This document shows, piece by piece, positions 15,201 through 30,841 of a stretch of 64,000 bases of DNA; position 1 is the first letter of the stretch; each line of letters starts with the position of its first letter. The DNA lies in NCBI GenBank assembly GCA_907164885.2, contig OU015493.1, forward strand, positions 53,541,302 to 53,605,301, written 5' to 3'. Position numbers and translations under genes: made by a program. The notes below the pieces were generated by a model, which was not told the DNA's origin, searched no databases, and saw only the letters and a program-made list of their open reading frames with translations. This DNA comes from Dolomedes plantarius (taxonomy: Eukaryota > Arthropoda > Arachnida > Araneae > Dolomedidae).

Positions 15201-18200
15201 TTATAACATAAGATGTCAAAATTAATTTTGAATTTATTTTTTCTCGTTTCAATCCCATATATGGCAGGCATTCTGTCCTATGGACATTTGCCCATCCACC
15301 CTGCAAATTTGTTGGCTGAATTATTATGGGATCACCATATAGGTGAACCAACTCTGATGCTTATGAGGTGACAGCATTGGAGTTTCCAAGCCTCAGCTAA
15401 GATGCAAACTCAAGTCAACTGTGAAGAACCACTGAACAGTTTTTAAAAGGGATTAAAATTAACAGAACACTTATCCTTTAGAATGAAAAAATGATCCAGT
15501 TTGAAAGACACAAGAGTAGACCAAAGGAAATAATTTTTAAAAAATTGCTCTGTCTTTCAGATTTTATTGAATATGATGAACTGTATGAAAATTTCCACAG
15601 TCACTTTTTTTTTTAAACCATTGTTTCTTCAAAATAAAATACAAGGTTGGTGTAAAGACAGGCCATATTTCCCCTCTTAGTCATTTATTCTTAGGTGTAA
15701 TTGTAAGTACCAAGCTACCATATTTTTCTAGGAATCATGAGTTAAGCACTAGAGTCACTGTTTCCCCCCCCCCCTTTTTTTTTTTTCTTTTCCTTTCTTT
15801 CTCTCTCCACTCACAGCCTTTTAAATTTTAGCATTACAAGAAAGATCTCTTGCAGGCTTATGTATTGCTTATCATTAAAAGCCCCAGTCTTTGTCTTTTG
15901 AGAGCATCATTTGAAAGGAAAATTTTTCTGAAACTTATTGAATTTTTCTTAATACTATATGTATTTTATATATAAAATATTATTTAAATTTTTTTCTTTA
16001 CAAGTGTTGTGGTACCATGTGTAGGCTTTTTTATGTTTTGTATTTAAGAATTTACTAGAGAATTTTCTGTTCTCTTAAATTAACAATTTACCGTGTGTTT
16101 AATAGTTTATCATTTAAATTACTTTTACTTATCTGGCAAGGATTCAATTTTTATGTCTTTTTTGTATTCTTAATTTTTATATTGTTAATTACTTACCTGG
16201 CAAGGATTCAATCTTTATGTCACTTTTTATATTTTTGCAGTGTATCCAAAAGAATGGAGTGATCTGGATGAAGATAAGGTAAGTAAAAAGAATTTTCAAC
16301 CTGTTTGAAGGATCTTTTTGGGGTTCCTTTATTTTCTCTATGAACTATTATTATCACAAGCTTTTTTCCCATAATCAATATTTGTGTATTTTGAATTTTT
16401 TCTTTTCAAACTCTAAAACTTGCTGGATTATTTAGGTCAAAAGTTTTGTCATTTTTTACATTGTACATCCATACCTCACTTTATGGCCTAGATATGTTCC
16501 GGGAAAGTTGGCCTTAAAGCAAAAAGCCGTATAACGAATAAATTATTTTGATACAAACCCATACAAATTTAATTGGATCTGTTCCAATTTTTTATAAATA
16601 ATGTAGTTTTTAGTTCATAAAGCATTTTATTCTTTTTATTTCCTATAAAATGCTTACATAAAAATAAAAGTATAAAACAATGTAATAATAAACAGAAATT
16701 AAAAAAATTAACATATAAACAAAAACAAAAGAAATATGCACATATGTATACATATAATAAAAAACATGTTTAAAAACTGTTTTAATGTGATGATGAACAT
16801 TAACATTAAGAATCATTAAGCTATAATATGCTGCCATCATCACTTTTTGCTGTTGTGACCGTATAACGAAACATCGTGGGCTGTAAATCTAAAAAGTGCC
16901 ACAATTAAAAAAGGCTGTTATAGCGAAATGCCGTATAAAGAGCGGTCGTATAGCGAGGTATAGGTTTATTGTATTTAATAACTAAGACATTGAAATTGAG
17001 TAAAGAGAAAACTGGAAAAAATAGTAGTAAATTTTGAGTAACTTACCAAAAGGTATCTTGAAAAGGTAACTAATAAGATAAAAATTTAGAAAAAAATGGT
17101 CCATTGTGCATACTCTGTAACTTTTTTCTTTCAAAGATGTAATTTGTTTTCAAATTAGTTAATATCCAAATCAAAATGTCTGTGATGTTTTTTATTTGTT
17201 GAAGACAATTTTTACAGAATAATTTGAGTTTTCTTACAGCATGTTATTTGAAAAGCATTAAATTAAAAGCTCTCCACTCAAAAGGGCATAATTTATATAT
17301 ACTTGAAACTTAAACACTCATGAAGTAAAAGCAAAATAATGCCTAATGCTTGTAATTTTTTGGACCATACAAGATATGAATAAATATTCTTTTACTGACA
17401 AACATGATTAGCCATTATCTTCAATAAGATTTTTACCTAGGTTTGAGGTGCTGTTCTTTAGCTTTAACCAAGCAATTTTAATGGGGGATGGTTTAGTGGT
17501 TTCTCATTTGGAAGTAAGTGTGTATAAGCAACATCTTAGTTTACACTGAGCCAAATAAACATTGGAGAAAATATTTTAATTCAGTTAAACAGCTTTCAAG
17601 TTTTGATGCTTAATTTTGTGTGATTTTAACTAATAAAAATTTTTAAAATGATTGTAAAATTTTGGATGCTATTTAAAATTGTATTACATGATTGTGTTGA
17701 AATATAAATGAAAGTTGGGAACATAATTATAATACAAGCATCCCATTCATTAAGTGCCTACTAAGTGAAGTTTTTAATTAAGAACATGCACATAGTCTAG
17801 AGCAGGGGAGGACAATTGTTTTGGCCCGGGGGCCACTTTGTGTAAGCAGAGGTTAGCGGAGGGCCACATCTTTTAAAATTATTGCATTTGTTAGTTAACT
17901 TTGCATTTTAGAAAAGGTATAAATTGTATCATAAAAATCAATAAATATAAATAAAATAAAATATTGGCAGTTTTTCTGGCTGTCCGGATTTTTCTGGGTA
18001 TGTTGGCGGGCCACAAAATAATCTGTAGCAGGCCTCATGCTATTTGCCCACCCCTGATCATTCATAGTTATCATTCATAGTTAAGTGCTTGTTATTTGTG
18101 AAAAAAATTGTATAATGTTTACATAGAGAGAACTAAGCATAGCTCTCATTTAAAAAGTAGTTTCTAAAATGCCTTTCATTTAAACATTTTCATTCAGGAC

Positions 18201-21200
18201 AAAGAAAATATACCTGATGAAAAATCTGAAATTGGCCTTCTGAAAACAAAAATGTGTGGAATTGGAGGATACTCGGCTCCCTTGAAAGATTCTGGAAATG
18301 TGGCTGTTACCTTAACATTGTCATCTGCTGCAGCAGAGGACATCTGTGGTGTCCTCTCTGCCCTAGCTGATTTATTGAAAATCCCTATCCCTGCATCCTA
18401 TGAAATTGTAGAGAGGACAGCCACACCGCCCAGTCAGAAGCTTGGTCTCTACAGACGCTGTAAGTAAAACTAGGTGTTTTACCAACAGCTTGTATAATAC
18501 ATTGACTTTATTGCAGCTTTTAGAAATAAAGCCTCATATTTAAGAGCTGTTATTTGAAAATAAATATATAAAAATGTAAATTTTTGAAAATATAAGTTAT
18601 TTCTTAACATCATTATTTATCAGAAGTAAGAGTTAGTAATTTCTTAATACTTCTAGTCATTTCTTTTGAGTTTCAATTTGGTGTGCATGTTAACATGTTG
18701 TTTAAAATAGCTTGGAGTTTTGTTTTCTTCAGGACTTATTGAGCTTGGATAAATCATGTTTTTATTGAAGAATGAAATTTTACTAGAAACATATGTTTTG
18801 CCATCAAGTATTATGTTAATTAAATATCTTATTACTTAAATTTAATTTTAATATTTAAAATCTTAAGTCAGTAAATGCCATTCTTCATTGTAGATATTCA
18901 AAACTCAGTATTATAATTCAATTCCATAGCCTGATCTAGCATATCTCATTACTCATCTTATTCATTAGAGCTTTATGTTAAGTAATTTTTTCTTTTTATA
19001 TTTTTTCTGTTGATAATATTCAACCTGTTACTGACTTTTGAAATATAAATTCCTATAAATATATTTCTTTTCCTGGGAAACTTTGTCTTGTGCTTAACCC
19101 TTTCAGGGGTGCCATTCGAAAACTTAAATCTAGTCTTTTTTTCACTTGCATTTAATGTATTCCAGTTAAATGAGTGGAAAAATAGCTAGTGCTGCCATCT
19201 GTTATCAATTTAAAGAAGTAAAAGCATTTTGTAACCTTTAATTTGAAAATTTTTCAAGATTTTTTAGGTTAAAAAAAATCGGGAAAAAAATCTGCATAGT
19301 GCAAACAGTGGAGGTTGTTATCCCTGAAAAGGTTAAATGTAGAATTAATTTCTCTTAGATCCCTCTAAATGGTGGTGAGAAATTTGTGTTTTATTTCTTT
19401 CTCTAGATTTTGAACAACAGATTTCTAAAACTCTTGTGTAACAGATTTTGTTTCTTTGTTAACTGGAGGATTAGAGATTTAAAAAAAAATTCAATATCAC
19501 AAAATTTTGGGAAACAACCCCCCCCCCCCCCATTTATGAATTAGTGTTTGTGTTCTGCTTGACCAGTGATATGAAAAGATGTTGTGCTTGCCATTCATGT
19601 TTGGTGTATTTTTATTTTGCATAGTTGATTACATTTATTATTATCTGTGTTGTCTGATTTGTGATGAAACTGATTGCACCCCTCTTGTTTTAGCTAAAAA
19701 TTCAGACGTGAGCATTCATTCATTATTGAATGGGAAGCCTCGTTTTTGTCGTCACTGTGATATTGTGGTCTTAAGTGCTGGTATTCGTAAGAAAGCTGCT
19801 GATCTCACTTGTATTTCAAAAGAAGATCAGGTAAGTCTATTGTGATATTTTTTTCTTAAGAACCTTTTTTTAATTTATTTATTATTTATTTATTATTTTT
19901 ATTATTTTTATTTTTTTTATTTAAATTATAGTTGTGGAAAATTTTAGAATTTACTCTTAATATTAGCTACTGTCAGTGTGTTTAGTTTTAAAAGCTGACT
20001 TATAAATGATAAATGAAATCTGAAAGTATAACTTTTTAAATATATATATATATGACCACGTGAGGCATAACTCAAGATTCCGAACATGCTATGCAAGGCA
20101 CGTGGTTCCTGAATCATAGGCACCTGACTTTCAGTGCTTGCCTTAAGGGGCAAACTAGTTAGTTAATTCGTTTATTTTTAGATTAATTTTGAGAGAGGGA
20201 CTGTACTTTAGTGAAAAGAGAGTAATTTAGAATACGCGTTATGTAAAAAAGGTGGGGCGAAACAGTTAATAATGATGGGGCATTATTATATTATATATAT
20301 ATATATATCCTTATTTAATATGAACTTTCTTGTAATAAGTTATCTACATGAAATTTTGTGTAGAAATATCTTTGGTGAGATTGATGAAGGAAATTTTTGA
20401 TAACCTTGACTGTTTAGCCTTAAAATGTTCTTGTATAGTAGTAGTTCAAGGTATGGGTAGACGTCTGTTAAAAATGAGGATCTTATTGCTGTAATCTTAA
20501 TTTAATCTTAATGTAATCTTTCTTTTTGACATCCCTTTTACAATGGTTTGAAAATTAGATCCTTTTTCACAGCTAATTCCTATAAGTAATTTTTTATCTT
20601 AATTTACTATGAATGTGAACCTTTTTGTTGTAATTGTATATTTCACCATCCTTGCCCCATCCTTTTTTAAAAAAGATTGTTTTGTTTCAACTTGTTGCTT
20701 TCTTAATAAACTCTTACTGACTTAATACAACCGACATTGCACTGAAATTTATTTTAAGTATTAGGCAGTCTTTGTTTAAAGTCTGACGGAAAAAAAAGTA
20801 TGATACAAATTAAACCTTTTTCGAGTCCGTCTCTTTCACACACAAACACTATCTTGAGATTTTATATCTGGAATTATAAAGATCATTTCGCTGAATTTTA
20901 AACATTTTCAGGAACTAAAACATGGATAATTTTTTACTGAATCAAAAGAGAGTACTTTTCTTTATTGGGTAGTCATTAATTTAATTTTATGACTTTAAGA
21001 TAAGTCTCCTGCTGTTATAGTTTGCATTAAATAATAATATGTATCATAATTAAGGACCTAATTCCATTTAATTATTATTGCTTAGTTTTCAACAATATTA
21101 GCAATTCATTACCATCATTATAAAATAGAAAGACGCTTGTAAAATTTTTGAAGAAATGCCAATAATTATCTTAGAAATGGGCTTTGTAAAGTTTTCATAC

Positions 21201-24200
21201 ATTTTACCTTCCAATACCTTCTATTATTAGCTCTTTTAAAGCTGTTAACTGAGAGTGCAAGAAAACAATTCAGGAATCCATTATAAAGGCTATATGAAAA
21301 GACAGCAAAATTTATGTTTTAAACTTATAAACACCTACCTCCCTTCTAAAAGTTAAAATATATGTATAGGTTTGGTTCTGCAGTTTTCTTTTTTATTGTA
21401 CAATAGCCCTTTTTTAAAGCCTATGTCAAAATTCCCCTCTCATAACTGCCATTTAGGATTTTAACCTTATGGTTATTATTACAAGTTCTTGTGAGTAACA
21501 ACTGTAAACATAGCTTAATTAAATGTATGACAAACATTTCTTTTATTTGTTGTTTCATGTGAGATATTCTCTGATTTCAGGAAGATGATGAAGTTATATT
21601 TTGTAGTACTAACTGTTACATGCAGTTTGCTTTAACACACAGATCCACAGCAATACTAGAAGAAAAGGTGAGATCAGTACATAAATTATGATTTTTATTT
21701 GTGTGTACTATAATAGTTACAGTATTTAGACATTGTGTACTCCTTTGAAACTTTGAAAAATAATGAATAAATTTCAAGAAATTTAAAAATTACAGGGTTT
21801 TTTAAAAAAAGAAAAAAAATCCAGTTTCTTCCCATGTGTTCAGTTAGTTAATATATGATAGACATTAAATACAAAGAGGGAAGATTAAATCACTTTTAGA
21901 TTATGCAAAAGCTCTTTTGTATTTTGATCCATTAGGAACAGTCTTCAATCATTCAGACCGTAATCTGAAAGTTAATATAAACTTACAGTTTGTTGTGATC
22001 TGAAATATTTGTAATTTTCTTCCTTTCTGAATTGTTAAATATCTGTATATATAAAACAGTTCCGTAACTGACTGATTGACTGACATATAACACACAGACC
22101 AAACCGCTGGACCTAAAGGGCTGAAATTTTGCATGACGATTCTTCTTATAGTGTAGGGGTGCACTACGAAAGATTTTTGAAAAATTCTTCGTAGATATTT
22201 TTTAAATTAAATTTTAAGCTGTTTTTGTAACTTTCTTCGAGTTTGCATTTAAAATAATAATCGGAGGGTTATAAAATTTATATCACAAGAAAGATCATAA
22301 AAATTCCTTTAAAATGAAATCTTTTTTGAATCTTTACCTCCATTTTCTGATTTCTAGTGAATTTTTAAAGATTAGTTTGTAGAATTTAATTTATTAAATG
22401 CTGATCACATGGTTTCTTTTCTTTTTGTGATACTTTGAACTAATTTTTTGTCATGTGCATAACAACGAAATAGACAAAATTTTTTTTTTTCTTGCTAATG
22501 CAGCAGACGATTAGACATTATCCAAAAAAATATTAAAATACAGTAAAAGATATGTTTTCAAACTGTACTGTATTCTTTAGTAAATTCTATTAGATTTAAT
22601 TTGAATATTTTCTTCTACATTATTTTGTCTATAAAAATATCTGTTACGAATTTTTTATTTATTTATTATTTATTTTAGACCAATTGCATACTTTGATCGT
22701 TATATTTATTATAAAATATATATATATATATATATAGGCCTTAATTGCATACATTGACCGTTGTATTTAATATGAATGTACTTTGTAGCAAAGTATGGGT
22801 ATTCAGCTAGTATATAATATCTCTCCTTAAAATATCTAAAAAAAGTTACCTTTTTTAAAAATTTTACTTACAATTTAGGGCTTGTAAACATTTGTTATTT
22901 GTTTTCATCTAAGGTGGCTTGTGTTGAATTATATATTTTCTACTTAACCCTTTCGCGATGGGTGTTTCGGTCATGTTCTTTCCACTGAGGACGGAAGTGT
23001 TTCCCATGAACATTCACTCCAGGACAACTGTCTTTTAGCTCTAAGCATAACTTTATGAATAATTCCGAAGAAGTAACATTTTTGAACAAATCTATATATT
23101 TAAGCTATATGGCTTACAAACATATTCATATTTATAATTTCTCTATTAACAAATTTTTGTTTTACAGATTAAAATATTTTTTTACAGTATTTACTTAACT
23201 AGCAGTGTAAATTAGAAATCTCACAGCATCAGGGTCTGATTGTGCCTCAAAACTAAACTGTGAACTTATATGTACAATGCTACAATCCCACACCAAATGA
23301 AAAACAAAATTACTCGTAAATTAAGAACACATGCAAAGTTTAAATGTCTTAACTGCTGACAGCTAAACATAATAAATAACTATCTCCATTTTTTTACATA
23401 AAACTATCGTGAGCCTGTGAGTCATAGCCATCATTATTTCAAAAACAAGGTCACAACTATGTGAATTCCAAGTTTCATGGACATAGGTTGCCATCTAGTG
23501 CCCCCAAAAGTAACGAATAAAACGTTCTGAACTGCTGTACACATATGCATCACCCATTCAGTAAGCTCATTCTCCAGCGATGCTTGGGTGAGACGCCCAG
23601 CTGTGAGACACATTCGTAGGTAATGCATATATGACACGCCTGTCCTGAAGTGGTTAAATGCATTCAGGATGGGTTTGAAATGCTTTGCAAAGCTTGAGTT
23701 TGCTGTTTTGATTCCATCTTCAAACAATTTATTTGGGGGATTTTATATTTGTTTTATAGGTCCAACCAAAGTTCTTAAACTAGTAGAAAGATTTAAATTT
23801 TGCTTCATTGAACATATTAATATTGTGGTTGTTTATATGGACTTCTGCCATAGTTCTGCCATATGACTTATTAATTGAAACCAATATCAATAGAGTTTTA
23901 GTCACATGAAGACACTGTACACGACTGAAGACACTACTAAATTTCTAGCATTTTATAGAGTAAGTGCTTGTTAACATAGTCCGGTAGTGGAAGCGTTAAA
24001 GTATTGAAATACATTTAACCAATGACAAACCTCCAAACGATTAGCAACGAAATTTTTAATGCCTATGATTGGTTTATTTCCGTCTCACCACCATCTTTCC
24101 TTTTATGATTCTACTACCAGACTCCTATGTGAACAGGCCCTAAGAGTGCTTGCAAACATGTGGATGATGGTTAGATTGCTGTATCTTCTTAAAACTAAAA

Positions 24201-27200
24201 CTGCTCCATATCTTAAGAAATAAATTCAAATTTTACTGTATTTGTCTATATAGGGAATACAATTAAAAAAATAATATGTAAATTGTGGGAAGGGCTACTT
24301 TCATTGTAAAGTTTGTGGAAATTAGGTGTTTGGTTTTTAAATGCTTAATATCTTGTTCAGGAGGCTGCTGCTGTAGTGGACCATATTGGTGAAAGTAGCT
24401 ACGATAAAAATAGCAATTATCCACATGCTGAAGACTCTCTGGGTGCTCTGAATCTGGATGATAAAGATGCTCTACAAAGTGTAGATGGTCTCAATGCAGA
24501 GGACATGGAAGTGGGAAACCTCGAAATGTCTGGAGAGAATATCCTGGATTCTCTTGGCATTCAAACAGATGAAAAATATCTCTCTACTAATCCTTATGAT
24601 ATTGATTTACTAACGGACAAAATGGAAATCTCTGAGGAGGTAAAATATTTTTACCTCCCATTAAATACATTGATTTTTCCTAATGCTGAATTTTTTCTCA
24701 AAATGTCCAGACTCACTGATTATGATCGTTCCTAGAGGGAAAGAGAGGAAAACAGAAAATTTCTTTAATCTCCATTGGTACAAATATTGAGCATTTTTGT
24801 GTTTTTTTTTTAACTGCTATATATGAGCTAAATTATTAAGTTATCTATCTGGAATCATTTTACTCATACCTTGTGGTTATTTTTTGACATTTTCATGGCA
24901 TTTTCCTAATACTTAAATATTTTTTAATGTCTATACATCGGGATTGAAATGCATTTTGAGGTCTTTGAAAATGCCTCCTCAGCAAGGCCGGATTTAGACT
25001 TGATAAGGCCCTAAGCTATTTGAAATATGGGGGCCTTTATAAGGGGCCCATATCTCAAATCATATGGGGCCCTTTATAATTTTTTTTGGGGGGTCCCCAC
25101 TTTCTTGGAGGCCCTAAGTTATAGCTTGTGTAGCTTATACATAAATTCTGCACTGCTCCTCAGGTCCTTAAAACACCCTTAAGAACTTCTTATTTTTGAT
25201 TTCTAAAAATGAGTACGAACCCTGATTATATGTATAAAAGGTATATGTATAAAATACATTTACATTTTAATATATATACCTTAATACATATACCTTACCC
25301 CCATAGGTATATGTATAAATTTTGGAAGTATATATAAGTATTACTGTTGTTTGGTAAGGTGAGTAGTGAATTATTTAAGTTTGGAAATTATATAATATAT
25401 TCTTATTTACATAGCCTTAAATAGTTAATAGCTTTAATTTATACCTCTAGTTGCATTATTTGGGCTTCATAGGCCTACTAATCTTTAATTATACCACTCC
25501 TTTGCTCCTTATATCATATTAATGGTAACATCTAGTCCAGTTTCAATTATACATTTCTTGAAGTTATAGCCTGAAAATGTAGTTTTACTGTATTAACTCA
25601 TATGTGTTTTGCTGTTTTAAGTTTAAATTGGCCAGCATAAACCCTTAGTCTACAAGAAACTGAGTCTGGTATAAATTTCATTTTCTGCAGTATCCATGTA
25701 AGTCATTTGTTCTTTTGAACACTGCATTTAACATTCTTTAAACATATTAGGTAAAATAACTTTGTTAGATTTATTTCATTGTTTTTTGCAAAGCCCTTTA
25801 TCATTAGTTTATTATCTTGTCCATTCTTGTTTAAACTCCTGTGGAGCATGAGAGAAGTTCTTTTTCCTAATTTCTAAACTGCTTGAAATTAAAAATTTTC
25901 AAAGCTTGTAATCTAAGCTTTTGAGTAAGAATTTTTAAATATTGCTTGGGGTTTAAAATGTCAAGAGAAATTAATTTATTTATATGACTTGTAAAATTTA
26001 AATGTTTCAATGTTGTGACTTCTATAAAAATTTTATTAGTAGGTAGTATGCTGTTGCATGATTTACTTCCTACCAGTTGAATAAAACTACACTTAATTCT
26101 GTTTTCGCACGAACCTTTTTTACTTGAATTAGAAAAAAAATTATTTCATTCTCTTTTTACGCGAGTCATTTTGATTTAACACGAGCGGTCTAATCCAATT
26201 TCTCAAATTTTTTTTGCCTAAATTTCTAAGATAACAAAATTTTATTTGTGGCATATTATTTTTGGCGATAGTGTATCCAGTTCTCTTTTGATTCAAGAAT
26301 TCAGTCCACAAAAACATTTTCTTTTTTTATTCTATCAAAATGGAGCTATAAAATGGAGAAAATAAAAGAAAGTGATTAAGTTCTAAATGCAGATTTAATA
26401 AAAGGAGGTCTGGAACTGGCCAAAAAATTGGGTAACCATTCTGTCAAACATGACCCTAATGAGGAACGTGAGGGGAAGTTTCAACGTGAACTGAAGTTGT
26501 TGACAGCCTCTTACAGAGAATTATATAACGGCCTAACCAAAACATGAACACAACGGTTAATATCTGAATTCGTTTGTAAAACTGGTGAATCATCAGCACC
26601 AGAGGAAACTTGTGCTGATTTTGCTCAAGATATCACAGAAAGAATTTCATTAATAGAGGAAGAAAATGATGTCCATAACATTTCCAGTGATAGTAATGAT
26701 ATTCCAGTCATTCACAAACGTATGAGCACTTTATTGTCCGAAAGTGAAAATAAATAAAGAAATTTTATGTGTAAAACACATTTTTTCTCTTGTTCATGAT
26801 GAATTTTTTCCCCTTTCATTAATATTATTACATGTGTATTTTGTTAAAATAAAATAATAATCTTAAAAAGAATATTTTCATATGGTTTTTAAAAATTATT
26901 TTTAATAATATTTTAGATCCAGAACCAATCTTCTTTTCTTCCATAGATACAATGTCTTTTTTAATATGAAATTTTTTTACACGTATTCTTCAGGAATACG
27001 TGTAAAAACTATCTATTGTGTAAAAACAGAATTGGGCGTATATAAATATGAGCTCTGAAACTCAGAATGGAGGATTTACTGTTTTTAAGAGAATACTGTT
27101 ATAAATCATATTGTTTTTTCTTTAAAAAAATTATAAATGAAGCTGATTTATTCATATGTTCCTCATTTTATTTGGTAATTTATTATTTTTATGTGGTATG

Positions 27201-28472
27201 TGCTTTTATCTACAGGAACCAATTATTAGAAAATGGAAGAGCATTAAATACAAATATTGGCATTCAAATGGAGATCTGGCAAAGATGAAAAGAAAAGAAG
27301 ATTCAAATGAAAAAGTAAGTTACATTTAAAATTTATTTTGGTTTAATATTTAATGTGTAATTCCTGTATTTGCATAGTTTTTTCTGTAAATATCCTAGCA
27401 TGTAAGATAATTGATTTTTGTTTAGATCTGTATGCAATGCAACACTTCCTATGACAGTTGACTCACAAAGCCTATTATTTTAATATTTTGAAGTGTGTAC
27501 ATGTGTCAGTTTTCTCCCATCAAATTTAAAACTTATGTTATTAACCAGCTGTATGTTTTTTTCTCTAGACGGCTCGGCCATTTTATCATACTATCAAGCC
27601 AAGTCAGATGCCAAAAGATGAACGAAAGTGCATTTTTTGTCACATTACAGGAGATGGTGACACAAATGGAGCAGCAAGGTAGAGTACATGTTGCTTAGTC
27701 TCTTTTACATAGTTCATATAGTCCTTTAAAGCCCCTAATTTTCAATTTCTACTTCAAAGGACTTTTTTAAATTTTTTTTTTAATTTTTTAAAATACTCGA
27801 TGCTTTGTGTGTGTGTGTATGTATATATATATATACACTGTCGAACCACCATATATCGAAGTAGCAAATTGCAGAAAAAAAATTCGATATATAGAAATTT
27901 CGATATATAGAATTGAGCTTAGTTTTATCATAATTCTCCTAAGAAAATTAAAGCTAATTTTCGTATACGAAACTCCATTTCTAATTTATATGCAAATCCT
28001 ATTAAATGAAAGTTAATAACTAAAAGTGAATTAATATGACAGATTTATTGAGTACTACATATCTTTAAAAAAACAATAATGCAGACAGTGGTTACAATGA
28101 TCACAGTTACATTCTTTAAAAAAAAAAACTACGAATATCTTGCTGAACAGCCAGTTTTGCGGATAATAAATGCAAAGAAATGTTCGTAAGTTCCAAGAAA
28201 TGTTCGTATTTATTCAGTACACTAAAAACTTCATCAGGGACATTTTCCGCGAATTGAAGTCCACGACGTATTGTTTCAAATGCCAAAAATTCGGAGATTT
28301 TATTCTAAAGTGGAATAAAATCTCCCAATTTGTCTTTGAAAAATTTCGATATATAGAGATTTTTTCGATATATAGAAACAATTTTTCTATGTAATGAACA
28401 TGGAGATTCGCTAAGAGTTCGATATATAGAAAATTTCGATATAGGGAAGTTCGATATATGGAGGTTCGACTG

Positions 28473-28506
<34 letters not shown>

Positions 28507-30744
28507 CTTTTTATTTCTTAAGAGTGTTTCATTTTGAGTAGCAAAGTACATATTTGCAATATACTGGCTGTCTGCTGTTAACTATGCACTTTCTGAAATT
28601 GTTGAAATGTTTTATTTTTGTCAATCTTTTTATATAGTTGTATTCCACTGCATCTTTCTCCTCTAGATATGTGTGCTTTAGAGGTATTAATAAAGTGCTC
28701 ATTGTCAGTTTAATTGTATCATACTTGGGAGATGTCTGGGTGAATCTACCCCTTTTTTATATGCTGGCTATGTTACTTCTGATTTTGATTGGGGAGAAAA
28801 TTTTTCAAAAAAATGACTGGTACTTTAGAATAGAACCCTAATGATTTTGGAAGGCTTTATTTTCATTATGAAGAATCAGTTTTTAATTTTTTTTTCCAAT
28901 GGCCAGTTTTTAAATAAAATATAACAAAGTAGCTCTCTTAACCTTTTACCTTTAACCTTTTTTGGACAGTTATATTTATTTATTTTTCTTTTACTTACCT
29001 ACTTGTGACCTTTCTTAAGCATACAAAGCATCAATCTTTTTCCATAGGGGAAAACAGCAATGACTGGTGTATTATTATTTTAAACTTTAACACCTCCAAT
29101 GAAATGTTTATTGCATTCACATGAGAAATAATAAATAATTTTTATTTATATAAAAATTTAGTTGTGTTACATATCATATGCCTGTATTCATGTGCAAATT
29201 CAATAATTTAACTGTACGGCTAAATTTTAAGATGTATTTCATATTGTATGTTATAGTTACTAAAAGGATTTCTTATAAATTTGATCACTATTTAAAATTT
29301 TCTTCATAATATAGAAATGCTTAATAGCAAATTGTTTCATTCTTTTACCCATTGGTTAATTTATATCATAACTTGTTTTGTAGGTTATTGAACATGGATG
29401 TGAACAAATGGGTTCATTTGAATTGTGCTCTGTGGTCATATGAAGTATATGAAACTGTTAATGGTGCTCTGATGAACGTAGAAGTGGCCTTTAAACGATC
29501 TCGCCACTTAAGCTGCTATAGCTGTCACAAGCAAGGAGCTTCTGTAAGATGTTTTAAGACTCGATGTCCAAATGTTTATCATTTTCCTTGTGCCAGAAAA
29601 GAACAATGTGCCTTTTATAAAGATAAGGTTTGTATTTTTTTAGTTCTTTATTAGAAGTGTCTTTGGAGAGTCAATTTTCTGACTTGGGTATGAATAATTA
29701 CTGAGGATCTTACTTGAGCTCAAGTTGTTCCGAATTTTTCAGACCTCTATCAGTTTCAAGTGTGGTGCTTTCATCTTATTCCATTATCATGTATTTTCAA
29801 ACATTCGAATTATCTTTCATGAATCAGTGTCATATATTTTATGGCAAAAAATTGAACTATTTTATTTTTAATTTTAAATACCAGGTGACTCTTTAGTAAC
29901 AATTAAAATTGACAATTTGTGAAAGCCAGACCACTTAATTCTTTAATATTTATGGTATATGTTTGGACAGAGTTGTGTTAATTTGCATCTTTTTTAGTAA
30001 AATTTATCACTGTATATAAAAGGTCTGATTTAAGATATAGGTGGGTGATTTGAAAGAGCCATTTATATTTTTTTATTTGGAGGGGGGTGATAATTTGTGC
30101 ATTGCACATGAGAACATATATTGTGGGGTAAGTTTTAGAGGTATTTTTTTAATATAGGTAGGGCTATTTTTTGTTGACTTGCATGAGGTATCTAGAGTTT
30201 TCTTATGTTTTTGACTAGGTGTCACAAAATGACAAAAATTTTGAAACAGAAAGAAAATTTGAAAAATGATTTAGCTTATACTAATATTATACATAAATTT
30301 ACTTATGTTAGTTTGGTGCAATTAAGTTTAAATGCCACATGAATTTTCATCACAAATTAATTTTAACTTTCAAAATTTCGAATGCTTTATTCTTCAGACA
30401 TACTTACCCTGAAAAGGTTTAATGAACTAAATTTCAATGCAAAGTGCTTCAGAGGGAATAGTTTTACCTCTCTTGAGATCTGAGTACAACTAATATCAGC
30501 TTACCAAACAATTATAGTCTTTTATGGAAGATACAAAGACTAAATATTCTGTAATGCTCTTGTTATCTATTTTAACGTAGGATTACGTTCCTCCATAATG
30601 ATCCTCTAGAAAGCAAAATTTCAGATGTCCTGTGTCGCGAGTTATAATTTTGGCAGTGTGCCATACCCAGTCTGTATCACTTTTGCAAGCAGTAAACAGT
30701 TAAACAGAAAAGTAGAAAAAGGCGTCAAAATTTTGACATATATA

Positions 30745-30841
<97 letters not shown>

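Noticed and set aside
17805..18064. An 8-bp target duplication for the hAT-like MITE at 17813-18056
   Set aside because: The flanks GTCTAGAG and ATCATTCA do not match, so only the ends are claimed.
23434..23727. A 97-residue - strand frame with [18 protein letters not shown]
   Set aside because: It overlaps a TTAA-flanked element and runs past its end. I recognise no domain, so it is only mentioned within that element.
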